From Nocardiopsis ansamitocini (GTDB lineage Bacteria > Actinomycetota > Actinomycetes > Streptosporangiales > Streptosporangiaceae): DNA of 64,000 bases. Shown one piece after another: positions 1 to 9,400 of the stretch; position 1 is the stretch's first letter; each line of letters begins with the position of its first letter. The notes under the pieces are model-generated. The model made no database searches, was not told the DNA's origin, and worked only from the letters and a program-made list of their open reading frames with translations. The DNA is taken from assembly GCF_030268225.1 (NCBI RefSeq), contig NZ_BSQG01000012.1, forward strand, positions 1 through 64,000. Direction: 5' to 3'. A program made the position numbers and the translations under genes.

Positions 1-104
1 TAGGTGTCGCCGAACGCGGCGAAGCCGACCAGGCCGGGGTCGGGCAGGGAGTCGAAAAGAGCGTCCTCGCCGACGCCGAGCGGCCGGATGACGAGATCGG
101 GCAC
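1..104 (-). CDS. N-terminal fragment of a possible GNAT acetyltransferase
   Basis: The reverse strand opens at a GTG (bases 104-102) preceded by GGAGGGAA and reads VPDLVIRPLGVGEDALF, then a run containing SLPDPGLVGFAAFG, before leaving the window. The IRPL start and this layout resemble the N-terminus of GCN5-related N-acetyltransferases. Only about 34 residues are visible and no acetyl-CoA motif can be checked, so the family call is tentative. It lies beyond the end of the NRPS operon on the same strand and probably marks the flank of the cluster. Confidence 0.4.
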   Translation of the reverse strand, partial: MPDLVIRPLGVGEDALFDSLPDPGLVGFAAFGDT

Positions 105-263
105 GGGGGTTCCCTCCGGAGGGTGCGTTTCTGAAGCGGCGTCAAGGCGCCTCAAGACGGGACAGAGCTTGGGGCCGTTTACTTGACCATTGTCTGCTCA
201 TCCTCGACGATACAGGCGTTTTCGGTCCTGAAATTCAAAATATTTTGACCACGGCCAAGGAGG

Positions 264-3035
264 TCAGCCGAAACCGGGAGTCGAACGCGGCAAAGGCAAC
301 GCTTCCCGATCAAGTTTCCCGTTGCGGGTGAGTGGGAAACCGTCGAGCACGAAAATCACCGACGGCACCATATACGCGGGCAAACGGGACCGCAGCACTT
401 GCCGCAATTCGTTCGGATCGAGTCCGCGACCCTTTCTTCCCACCACGTATCCGACCAGTGTCCGAATACCGTTTACCGGCGGAGCAGCGGCGACGGCGGC
501 TTCGACACCCGGTTGGTCACGCAAGGCGGTCTCGACCTCCCCCAGCTCGACCCGGTTGCCCGCTATCTTGACTTGAAAATCCAGCCGTCCGATCAGCTTG
601 AGCACACCGTTGGGGAAATACTCCGCCGAATCGCCGGTCGCGTACATCCGGGAGCCTGGCGAAGGGGAGAAAGGGTCGGGAACGAATCGTTCGGCGGTTC
701 GCGCAGCGGCACCCGTGTATCCCCAGGCGAGTCCGACTCCTCCGAGGTAGAGTTCACCAGGCACCCCCACAGGCGCCAAATGGCCATCGACATCAACCAC
801 ATAGGCACGTTGGCCGGCCATTGGACGACCGTAGGGAACACTGCGCCGGTCAGGGGCGACCTGATCGATTGGATAGATCACGGAGTCCATGGACACCTCG
901 GTGGCTCCCCCGAGGCTGATCACTTGGGCAAACGGGGCGAGAGCGCGCACCCGGTCCGCCAGCCCGACCGGTATCCAGTCACCTCCGAGCAGGACCAACC
1001 GCAGCCCGGGAAGCTTTCGCACACCGAGTTTCTCCGCCGCGAACAGCACGAGGTCGAGCAGCGCAGGAACCGAATGCCATATGGTGACGCCGCACGTGCG
1101 CAACAGGTCCAGCCAGTGTGCCGGGTCACGGTCCCGCCCCGGATCGGGCAGTACGGTCGCCGCGCCGGCGATGAGCATCCCGAACAGGTCGTAGGTGGTC
1201 ATGTCAAAGCCCAGCGAGGAAACCGAGAGCACCGCGTCGCCCGGACCGACCTCGAATCTCCGGTTGAAATCACCGAAGTTGTTCACCCGTCCGCGTTGCG
1301 CCAGCAGGACTCCCTTGGGGCGGCCGGTCGAACCGGACGTGTAGATCACGTAACACAGGTCCTCGACGGTCGTCGCCCCGGGAGGTTCGGCCGCTGCCGG
1401 GCTCTGTTCCCGCAGTGCGATCAGCGGTACCCCGAACGGCGCGAGCCGCTCATGCTCTTTCTCGTCCGCCACCACCATGACCGCGCCGGCGTCGTCAAGC
1501 ATCAATCGCAGACGTTCGTCCGGATCGGACAGGTCGAGCGGAAGGCACGCACCACCGGCCCGCTGTACCGCCATCAGCGAGACGGGAAGATCCGGGGTCC
1601 GCCCGACAGCCACACCCACCACGTCCCCGCGCTGCACTCCTTCCGACCGCAGACGTGCGGCAAGGCCGTCCGCCTGCTCGGCGAACTCCTTGTACGACAG
1701 CTCACCGCTCGCGGTCCGTACGGCCGTCGCCCCAGGTGTTCGGCCGACGTGGCGCGTGAACAGCTCCGGCAGGGTGGCCGAGGCGGGAAACTCCGGTTCG
1801 GTCGCGTTCCACGTCTCGGCCGCCCGCCGGTGCTCCTCCTCTGTCAGAATGCGCAGTCCCGACACCTGGGACCCGGGCGCGTCAGCCATCGCGTTCAACG
1901 TCTGGTCGAGATGAGCCAGCAGGCGATCGATCCGTTCGGCGGAGAAGACGTCCGCGTCGTACCGGCAGCTGACCGCCACGCCCCCGCCCCGGTCCGCGAA
2001 GAGCAGGCTTACGTCGACCCCGGCGGGCAGCGCCGGCGGATCCTGCTCGACATCCACGCGCTCCACCTGGTGACCGGGCCACTTCGGTGCGCGTCCGGGC
2101 CCTTGGTGGTCGACCAGAACCTGATACGGGACCGCGCCGACTCCTATGACGCGGTCGAGCCGGGCGTGCCTGTGTCCGTGGGCGGCGGCGCCGTCGCGTG
2201 CGACCGCGCGCACTAGTTCTTGCACGCTCTGGCCCGGGCTGATCCGTATTCTCAGGATCAGGGGCGCGGTCGCGGCACCGACGAACCGGGGGTTCCTGCG
2301 GATGTCCGTGGTGACACCCACGAGGATGTCGTCCTTGCCCGTGTAGCGCCGCAGCACCACAGCCAGTGCCGCCATCAGTACGGCCCGGGTCGGCACCGCT
2401 TCGGTGGTCGCCAGACCGTGAGCCGCGGGACCGAGTCCGCGTTTCCTTGTCCCGACCGTATGTCGTGGTCCCTGCCGCCGCAACCGGTCGGTGGGCAGAT
2501 CCAGTGCCCCGTCGGCGCCTTCGAGAGCGGCCCGCCAGAAATAGTCGCCGTCCTGGCCCGCCTCCGCGATGGGTTCGTTCCCTGGGGTGGCGTCGTGCAG
2601 GATCTCCGTGAGTTGTCCGCAGAGAACATCCATCGACCGAGCGTCGACCGTGACGGGGTGGGCGGCCAGGACCACCAGGTGGTCTTCCGGGCCGACTTCC
2701 ACCAGCGCTGCCCGAGCCGTTGCCGACGCCAGGTCGAACCTGGCACGGACATAGCGTCTGACCAGATCCAGTGGTTCGTCGTCCTCGGCCCGGAATTGTT
2801 CCACGCCCAACTGTTCGGTCCGCAGCAGAACCCCCACCGGGTCCTCATCGGCCGTCCGGAAACATGTGCGCAGCGCCGGGTTGCGGTCCAACAGCGTGTG
2901 CAGTGCCGAGATGATCGGTTCCCGGTCGAGTGGGCCACGCAACCTGAGCACCAGCGACCGGTTGGCCGAACCGTCGTCGGGTTCTTTCAGCCACTGACGA
3001 AGACTTCTCCGTTGCGCCACCGAGAGCACGACCAT
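264..3035 (-). CDS. NRPS: inactive C domain + adenylation domain, no carrier
   Basis: This 923-residue protein has a condensation domain (about 1-420) and an adenylation domain (about 430-915). The C active site, normally HHxxxDG, reads HPVTVDA (H126-P127 to D131-A132), so the catalytic second His and the Gly are lost. The A domain looks intact: YTSGSTGRPKG near residue 563, GDSAEYFPNG, GRLDFQVKIAGNRVE, and the A10 lysine (K907). Hand-read specificity residues give about DMYHLGLMDK, in a scaffold (FDMTTYDLFG, SLGGATEVSMDS) that resembles cysteine-type A domains but has Asp where those have Trp. No PCP follows; the protein ends after A10, so it must charge a carrier in trans. The ATG lies two bases past the upstream SHMT stop. 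The substrate is unknown; a polar or basic residue is a guess. Confidence 0.9.
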   Translation of the reverse strand: MVVLSVAQRRSLRQWLKEPDDGSANRSLVLRLRGPLDREPIISALHTLLDRNPALRTCFRTADEDPVGVLLRTEQLGVEQFRAEDDEPLDLVRRYVRARFDLASATARAALVEVGPEDHLVVLAAHPVTVDARSMDVLCGQLTEILHDATPGNEPIAEAGQDGDYFWRAALEGADGALDLPTDRLRRQGPRHTVGTRKRGLGPAAHGLATTEAVPTRAVLMAALAVVLRRYTGKDDILVGVTTDIRRNPRFVGAATAPLILRIRISPGQSVQELVRAVARDGAAAHGHRHARLDRVIGVGAVPYQVLVDHQGPGRAPKWPGHQVERVDVEQDPPALPAGVDVSLLFADRGGGVAVSCRYDADVFSAERIDRLLAHLDQTLNAMADAPGSQVSGLRILTEEEHRRAAETWNATEPEFPASATLPELFTRHVGRTPGATAVRTASGELSYKEFAEQADGLAARLRSEGVQRGDVVGVAVGRTPDLPVSLMAVQRAGGACLPLDLSDPDERLRLMLDDAGAVMVVADEKEHERLAPFGVPLIALREQSPAAAEPPGATTVEDLCYVIYTSGSTGRPKGVLLAQRGRVNNFGDFNRRFEVGPGDAVLSVSSLGFDMTTYDLFGMLIAGAATVLPDPGRDRDPAHWLDLLRTCGVTIWHSVPALLDLVLFAAEKLGVRKLPGLRLVLLGGDWIPVGLADRVRALAPFAQVISLGGATEVSMDSVIYPIDQVAPDRRSVPYGRPMAGQRAYVVDVDGHLAPVGVPGELYLGGVGLAWGYTGAAARTAERFVPDPFSPSPGSRMYATGDSAEYFPNGVLKLIGRLDFQVKIAGNRVELGEVETALRDQPGVEAAVAAAPPVNGIRTLVGYVVGRKGRGLDPNELRQVLRSRLPAYMVPSVIFVLDGFPLTRNGKLDREALPLPRSTPGFG

Positions 3036-3036
3036 G

Positions 3037-4413
3037 TCACTGCCTCTTCCCAGAAGGTTCGCCCAACAGTCGGGGGTAACGGGGAAGTGGAAATCCCGAC
3101 ATCAGTTTGCGAACTTCCGCACGTACGAAATCGGCCGCGAAATCGTCCAGTGCGTAGGCGCGGTCGCCGTTCGGGCGGACCGCTTCGAGCACCTGGTGGA
3201 TCAGCTCTGCGCAGTGGCGCATCTCCGCTGCGCCGAAGCCCCTCTGCGCGACCGAATTCGTGCCGATCCGGATGCCGCTGCATGTCGAGGCCGATCGGCG
3301 GTCTCCCGGTACCCGGTTCTTGTTGACGATGATCCCGACACTTTCCAATGCCTTCTCGGCCACGAGCCCGCTGAGGGCGTTTCCTGTCAGGTCCAGTAGG
3401 ACGATGTGGTTGTCCGACCCGCCGGAGACGACGGTGTAGCCGAGGGCCGTCAGCTCGTCGGCGAGCGCACGGGAGTTGTCCACTGTCCTTCGCATGGTCC
3501 GCCGGTAAGCCGCGGTCCGGGCTAGCCCGAGCGCACGGGCCTTCGCGGCGATCATCGGGAGGATCGGCGCCCCCTGGAAGTATGGGAAGAGCGCCCGGGC
3601 CAACTGTTCGGCCAGGGTTCGTCCGGTGTCGCCGAAGGGTGTGCCCGCGTCTTTGCCGCACATGATGAGACCGCCGCGCGGACCGGCGAGCTGTTTGTGC
3701 GTACAGGTCGTGGTGACATGGGCATGATCGATGGGGCTGGTGTTCAATCCGGCCGCGACGAGGCCGGCGGTATGCGAGATGTCGGCCATCAACAGCGCAC
3801 CCACCTGGTCTGCGATACGGCGGAACCGGGCCCAGTCCACGTTTCGCGGATACGCGGTCGCACCACAGATGATGAGCTTCGGCCGGTGGAACGCCGCCAA
3901 GGCGGCGGCCTCGTCGTAGTCGATGAGGCCGTCGGCGTCCAAGCCGTAGCCGATCGCTTGGAAATACGTTCCGGAGTAGGCGGCTCGGGAACCGTGAGTC
4001 AGGTGCCCGCCCTGGTCAAGCCGCATCCCCATGATCGTGTCCCCTGGTCTCAACAGACTGGAGAGCACCGTGTAGTTCGCGGTGGTGGCCGAATGCGACT
4101 GGGTGTTGACGTACTGGGCCCCGAAGACCTCCTTGGCCCGATCCACGGCGAGCCGCTCGATCACGTCGGCCTGCTCGCAGCCGGCATGGTAGCGGGCCCC
4201 GGGGTACCCCTCCGCGGTGACGTTCATCGCGGCGGAGGAGAGGCAGGCCAAGACCGAGGGGTCGGTCACGCTCGAAGACGCGACCAACGACAACGCGGAT
4301 TCCTGGCGTTCGTGCTCACCGCACAGGGCGTCGTGGAGCTCGGGGTCATCACCCGCCAGCAGTTCCACCGCCGAAAGGACGAAATCGCCGAGTGGTGTCC
4401 CGGCTGAAGTCAC
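3037..4413 (-). CDS. SHMT family enzyme, probable alpha-methylserine hydroxymethyltransferase
   Basis: This 458-residue PLP enzyme aligns with serine hydroxymethyltransferase along its length (AEGYPGARY, GGHLTHG, PLP lysine K240 in TTTCTHKQLAGPRGG). Three normally fixed sites differ. SEN near the N-terminus is SSS (46-48). The Tyr before AEGYPG (E. coli Y55) is Thr. The second Tyr of RYY (E. coli Y65) is His. The Glu of AEGYPG is kept. Replacement of Y55 by Thr is known to open SHMT to alanine and to be typical of alpha-methylserine hydroxymethyltransferases. I infer that this enzyme makes alpha-methylserine from alanine and methylene-tetrahydrofolate for the serine-like A domain at 6480. A threonine-type aldolase remains possible. 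It starts at a GTG overlapping the upstream dioxygenase stop (GTGA). Confidence 0.85.
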   Translation of the reverse strand: MTSAGTPLGDFVLSAVELLAGDDPELHDALCGEHERQESALSLVASSSVTDPSVLACLSSAAMNVTAEGYPGARYHAGCEQADVIERLAVDRAKEVFGAQYVNTQSHSATTANYTVLSSLLRPGDTIMGMRLDQGGHLTHGSRAAYSGTYFQAIGYGLDADGLIDYDEAAALAAFHRPKLIICGATAYPRNVDWARFRRIADQVGALLMADISHTAGLVAAGLNTSPIDHAHVTTTCTHKQLAGPRGGLIMCGKDAGTPFGDTGRTLAEQLARALFPYFQGAPILPMIAAKARALGLARTAAYRRTMRRTVDNSRALADELTALGYTVVSGGSDNHIVLLDLTGNALSGLVAEKALESVGIIVNKNRVPGDRRSASTCSGIRIGTNSVAQRGFGAAEMRHCAELIHQVLEAVRPNGDRAYALDDFAADFVRAEVRKLMSGFPLPRYPRLLGEPSGKRQ

Positions 4414-5390
4414 TGATGCCCTCGATTCGTGTGAAGATCCGACATGGCTACAAGGATCCTGCGCTTACCGGTGAACGGTTCCCGGGCGTGCGCGGCCAAA
4501 AAGTTGTCCACCACCAGAACGTCCCCCCGTTCCCAGTCATAGGAGACCGCCGCGTCCCGGTAGAGCTCGCGGATCAGGTCGACGACCTCATCCTCGATCG
4601 GCTCCCCGTCCCCGTAGTAGGCGTTGCGTGGTAGGCCCTCGAACCCGAACTCCTCGACGAGCATCGAGGAAATCTCGGCCGGGAGATTCGAAACGTGGAA
4701 CAGGTGGGCGTGGTTGAACCAAACGGCTTCACCGGTGACCGGGTGCGCACTCACCGCTTGACGTACCGATGTGGTCCGCAGGCCGTCGTTCCCGACCCAG
4801 GAGAACTCGGTTCCTGCCCGGCGGCAGTACTCCTCGGCCTCGGCACGGTCGGTGGTCTGGAACGCCTCCTGCCAAGGCAGGTCGATATGCGGTCCGTAGT
4901 TGCGGACGTACCGGACTCCCCGCTCCTCGAACCGTTGTCGGATGCTCTGCGGGATCTGCGGGAGCACGGCTCGCTCACTGGCGACCGGTGTCGCGCCGCC
5001 TGTCGCGGGCGGCACGTCGCAGTAGAAGTACAGCCGGCTCGGCCAGTTGTGCGAATAGGACATCTCGTGATGGAACGGAATCCACTGGTCCTGAGCGAAC
5101 TCTGTGGACGTGAAAACACGGTCGGCGACCTCGATCCGCGGCGCGGCACGTTCCAGGTAGTCGAGCAACTCCGGGGAGAGAGCTCTGGCAGCTCGTCCGA
5201 ACTCTTCTGGGCCGTTTACCGAGAAACCACGGAACAGCACGGCGCCGTAGGTGTTGAGCTGGCTGATCACCCATTCGCGGCGAGCCGCGATCCAGGCATC
5301 CAGACGCTCTTCCGCGCCCCCTCCGTTCACCCGCAACAGGAACGGCTCGTCGTGCAACGGCCGACAGGTGATGTTCTCGTCGGGAATCAT
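4410..5390 (-). CDS. TauD/TfdA Fe(II)/2-oxoglutarate dioxygenase, copy 1
   Basis: This 326-residue TauD/TfdA-fold protein has the iron motif H107-x-E109 in PFHHEMSYSHNWP and a distal His plus 2-oxoglutarate-binding Arg in AHAREPFTGKRRIL. The use of Glu rather than Asp and the downstream SY resemble NRPS-associated hydroxylases of the SyrP/KtzO type, which act on carrier-bound amino acids; this is from memory of the family. It is a clear paralogue of the gene just upstream, with matching blocks such as YVRNYxPxIxLxWQEAFQT and YYGDG. The ATG at 5390 overlaps that gene's stop by ATGA, so the two are translationally coupled. Likely role: beta-hydroxylation or desaturation of a residue or acyl chain of the peptide. 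Confidence 0.88.
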   Translation of the reverse strand: MIPDENITCRPLHDEPFLLRVNGGGAEERLDAWIAARREWVISQLNTYGAVLFRGFSVNGPEEFGRAARALSPELLDYLERAAPRIEVADRVFTSTEFAQDQWIPFHHEMSYSHNWPSRLYFYCDVPPATGGATPVASERAVLPQIPQSIRQRFEERGVRYVRNYGPHIDLPWQEAFQTTDRAEAEEYCRRAGTEFSWVGNDGLRTTSVRQAVSAHPVTGEAVWFNHAHLFHVSNLPAEISSMLVEEFGFEGLPRNAYYGDGEPIEDEVVDLIRELYRDAAVSYDWERGDVLVVDNFLAAHAREPFTGKRRILVAMSDLHTNRGHQ

Positions 5391-6385
5391 CGCGGCGGCA
5401 CCTCGCTGATCGGGTCGGCCATAGCGGCAAGAATCCGGCGTGGACCTTTGAACGGTTCCCGGGCGTGCGCGGTGATCATGTTCTCGACGACCAGGACGTC
5501 GCCTTGTCGCCACTCGAAAGCCGTGGTCTCCTCGTCAAGCGCGGCACGGATCTCTGCCAACGTGGTGTCCGCGATCGCGCTGCCGTCCCCGTAGTAAGTG
5601 TTGTGGGGCAGGTCCTCTTCTGGAAGCACTTCCAGAAGCCCCGCGCTGACCTCGGAGGGCAACGAGGTGATATGGAAGAAGGCCGCGTGATTGAACCAGC
5701 TGCGCTCACCGGTGAACGGATGAACACGGACGGCGGGACGGACTTGGTGGGTACGGAGGTGTCCCCCGTCGACCCATTCGGCGACGATGTCTGCCTCGGC
5801 GCAGTAGGCGTCGACCTCGGCCTTGCGGTCGGTCTGGAACGCTTCCTGCCACGACAGGCCGATACCGGGCAGATAATTGCGCACGTACCGGACCCCCAGA
5901 TTTTCGAACTTGGCGACGGTCCGCGGCCGCAGTCGGGTGAGTACACGACGCGAATCGGCCAGCGGCGTACGGCCGCCGCTGGTCGGGGGCAACTCGCAGC
6001 AGAAGACGATCCGGACCGGCCAGTCAGTGGTGTAGGACTGTTCGTTGTGCAATTGGATGTACTGGTCGGCCGGATACTCGGTGGACGTGTAGACCCCGGC
6101 AGAGATCTTGGTCCGTGGTGACGAACGCTCCCCGTACTCGAGAACACGATCGGATAGAACGTCCATTACGGTCCGGAACCCGGCCGCTCCGTGTACGGCG
6201 AACCCACGCAGGAGAACCGCTCCCGCCCGGTGCGCGAGTCCGTCCACCAGGTCCTTGTTCGCCCTTAGCCATGTGTTCAGGTCGGCGCCCTCGATCTCGG
6301 CCCGAACAAGCGCCGGCAAAGCGCTTTGGGACATGCGCTCCCGGACCGTGATCGGGGGCGGCCCCGCTTCGGGCGAATACCTCAT
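5387..6385 (-). CDS. TauD/TfdA Fe(II)/2-oxoglutarate dioxygenase, copy 2
   Basis: This 332-residue paralogue of the following gene has iron ligands H113-x-E115 (LHNEQSYTTDWP) and a distal His in AHAREPFKGPRRIL. A further shared block is FNHAAFFHITSLPSEVS. The ATG at 6385 is preceded by GGAG at short spacing and lies about 94 bases after the serine-like NRPS stop. The cores look intact in both copies, so they probably hydroxylate different sites or act in sequence. Which carrier or residue each uses cannot be told from sequence. Confidence 0.88.
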   Translation of the reverse strand: MRYSPEAGPPPITVRERMSQSALPALVRAEIEGADLNTWLRANKDLVDGLAHRAGAVLLRGFAVHGAAGFRTVMDVLSDRVLEYGERSSPRTKISAGVYTSTEYPADQYIQLHNEQSYTTDWPVRIVFCCELPPTSGGRTPLADSRRVLTRLRPRTVAKFENLGVRYVRNYLPGIGLSWQEAFQTDRKAEVDAYCAEADIVAEWVDGGHLRTHQVRPAVRVHPFTGERSWFNHAAFFHITSLPSEVSAGLLEVLPEEDLPHNTYYGDGSAIADTTLAEIRAALDEETTAFEWRQGDVLVVENMITAHAREPFKGPRRILAAMADPISEVPPR

Positions 6386-6479
6386 GATGAACTCCAGATT
6401 CGTCGGTTTCCATCGTGGTGGCCTCCGCCCGATGGGGAGGAGTCAGGACAACCCCTGACTCGATAACGAAGGCTCGTTG

Positions 6480-9400
6480 TCAGCTTCGGTCGATACGCGG
6501 AATGGGAGCGGTTGCGACGTGGGGCTCCGGTTTTCGCCGTTCGATCAGTCGCGCCACCGAGGCGACGTCGGGAGCCTGAAAAAACTCACCGATTCGCAAA
6601 CTCACATCACAGGCCGCTCTGATTCGCGCGATCGCACGAATGGCCAGGAGCGAATGTCCACCGAGTTCGAGGAACGAGTCATGCACATCGACCTGTTCCC
6701 GTTGCAGTAGTTCGCTGAAGATGTCCGCGACCTTCTGCTCCAACGGGTTTCGCGGACCGACGTGGTCGTCGACAGGTGCCCGCCACCCCTCCGGGTCTGG
6801 CAGCGCGTTTGTGTCGACCTTGTTGTGTGGGCCGAGCGGCCATTCGTCGAGCACGACCACGTGAGCCGGCACCATCGGTCCGGGCAACCGTTCAGCCAGA
6901 TAGCGGGAGAGACCGGGGCCGGTCAATGCCGTGCTGCCGGAAACATACGCGACCAGGCGGACCGGCTCCGATTCCGCCCGGACGGCCACTAAGGCCCGGA
7001 CGACGTCAGGGTGATTCCGGAGAACCGCTTCGACCTCTCCTGTTTCCACGCGGTTGCCGCTGATCTTCACCTGGCTGTCCGACCGGCCGAGGAACTCGAT
7101 CGCCCCGTCGGGAGACAACCGGGCCCGGTCCCCGGTGGCGTAAAGGCGTTCGCCCGGTGTCGCGGCGTAGGGGTCCGGGACGAACCGGTCGGCGGTCTGA
7201 CCGGGCTGGTCGAAGTAGCCGCGTGCAAGTTGTGGACCACCGATGTACAGCTCACCGGGCACACCGGCTGGCTGCGGACGCAGCCGGTCGTCCAGGACAT
7301 GTACCCGGCTCCCGGGAACCGGGCGTCCGATCGGGACCCCGTCCTTTGAAGGGGCGGAGATCCGACCCGCTGTCACATCGATCGCAGCCTCGGTCGGGCC
7401 GTACTGGTTGTACAGCACCGCGTCCGGATAGCGCTCAAGAATGTGTTCGGCCAGATCGACGGTTGTTCGTTCGCCTCCGCTCAGCAGCAGACGCAGACAT
7501 GCGTGAGTGGGGCCGGAGACGAATTCCTGCCACATCGAGGGGACGAAATGGCAGACCGTTACCTGGTGACGCTCGACGACCTCGTGCAAATGGTCGGGAT
7601 CACGATGTCCTCCCGGTCGCACGGAGACGGCGGAAGCCCCCTGCGTCAGGGGCCACAGCATTTCCCACAGCGACACGTCGAACCCGATGGGCGCTTTCTG
7701 GAGCACCCGGTCATCCGCGGTGATTCGATACTCCTGCTGCATGCCGTCGAGCCGGTTGAGCAGTCCCCGATACGTGCCCAGTACCCCCTTGGGGCGACCA
7801 GTCGAGCCGGAGGTGAACAGACAGTATGCGGTGGCGTCGACCGGGGGTACGGCCCTGGGCGGCCGGTCCACCGGATACTGTTCGACGTCATCCGGCAGAA
7901 CGGCGACCGAGTGGTCCGCGAACAGTCCGGCCGGTTCGGCACTGGTGATGACGAGCCGCGGTTCCCCCTCGGCTATCAGCTGGGTGAGACGCGCCTGCGG
8001 ATAGCCGGGGTGTATGGGAAGGTAGGCGGCTCCCACTTTGTATATACCGAGCAGGGCCGCCGCCAGGTCGGCGCCGCCCTCCAAGCACACACCGACCCGG
8101 TCTTCGACACCGATTCCTCGGGCACGCAAGAGATGGGCGACACGATTGGCCCGTTCTTCCAGCTCACGGTAGGTGATCGGACCGGAGGGCTCGATCACCG
8201 CCGTTGCGTCCGGAGCCGCGTCCCTGTGAGCCTCGAACCGCCCGGCGATATCGGGAGCACCTTGGCGAACGGGAATCTCGATCGTGGACAGCCGGAGCAG
8301 TTCGTCCAGAACTTCGGCAGGCATCACGGGCAGCTCGGCCACCACAACGTCAGGGTCAGCGGCGACAGCGGCCAGCACCGTCAGGAAAGCAGTGGCCAAC
8401 CGATGCGCGGTCGGCGGATCGAACAGTTCCGTGGAGAATTCCAACCATCCGTCGAGCCCGCCTTCCGCACACGGGACGAGCTGAAAGGAAAGGTCGCAAC
8501 GCACCGAGCCGACGAGCGCGGGCTCCACAGCACATTCCAGATCCGGAAGCTGAAATTTCGGCGGCTGCGTGTTGTGCAGCACGATCCAGTGCCGGGCCAA
8601 CGAGGTCTGTCCCGACTCGTCCCGGTCCGGTTGCAGCTCGTTGATGATCTGCTCGAACGGGACGTCCTGATGCGTGTAGGCGCGCGTGCAGATCTCGCGG
8701 ATATTTGCCAGTAGTTCTCGAAAGGACTGGTTGTCGTCGAACCGGATACGCAGAGGGATGGTGTTGACGAAGAAGCCGGCCACACGTTCGAACTCGGAAC
8801 GTTGGCGGCCGGCCAGAGGCGTCCCGATCACCACGTCAGGCGTATTCGCCCAACGTCCCAGGACCACGCTCAACGCCGACAACAGCACCATGAACAGCGT
8901 CGCCCGGATACCGTCGGCAACGCCTCTCAACGAGCTGACGACCTGGGGAGGGACCCTGAACGGAACGACGTCCCCGGCATAGGACCTGCGCGCGGGCCGG
9001 GGCCGGTCGGTGGGAAGGTCCCCGGCAGGCAGGTCGACGAGCTCTTCCCGCCAGAAATTCAACTGGTCGGCCAGGATCGCCTCGGTCAGCCGTTCCCGTT
9101 GCCAAACCGCGAAGTCCACGTACTGGACCGTCAACTCTGGAAGCCTCGGTGGGCGGTCCGCATGCAGCGCCGCGTAGGTCTCGCTCAACTCGTCGATCAA
9201 CAACCCCAACGACCATCCGTCGACCACGATGTGGTGCACGCATAGCACCAAGACCCACTCGGGTCGTTCAGAGTCCCGCAGCCTCAACAACTCCGCGCGC
9301 ACCAGCGGTGGCCGAGCCAGGTCGAAGCCGGTCCGCGCCAGTTCGGCCACCCGATCGCGTACCCGGTCGCTGTCGATGTCCGACTGGTGGATGTCGACCC

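Noticed and set aside
236-247. CAAAATATTTTG palindrome near the end of the NRPS operon
   Set aside because: Short and A/T-only at the centre; likely chance, with no stem strong enough for a terminator.
399-2216. 605-residue plus-strand open frame
   Set aside because: Antisense to the C-A NRPS gene; no motif, and the minus-strand reading has full A-domain motifs.
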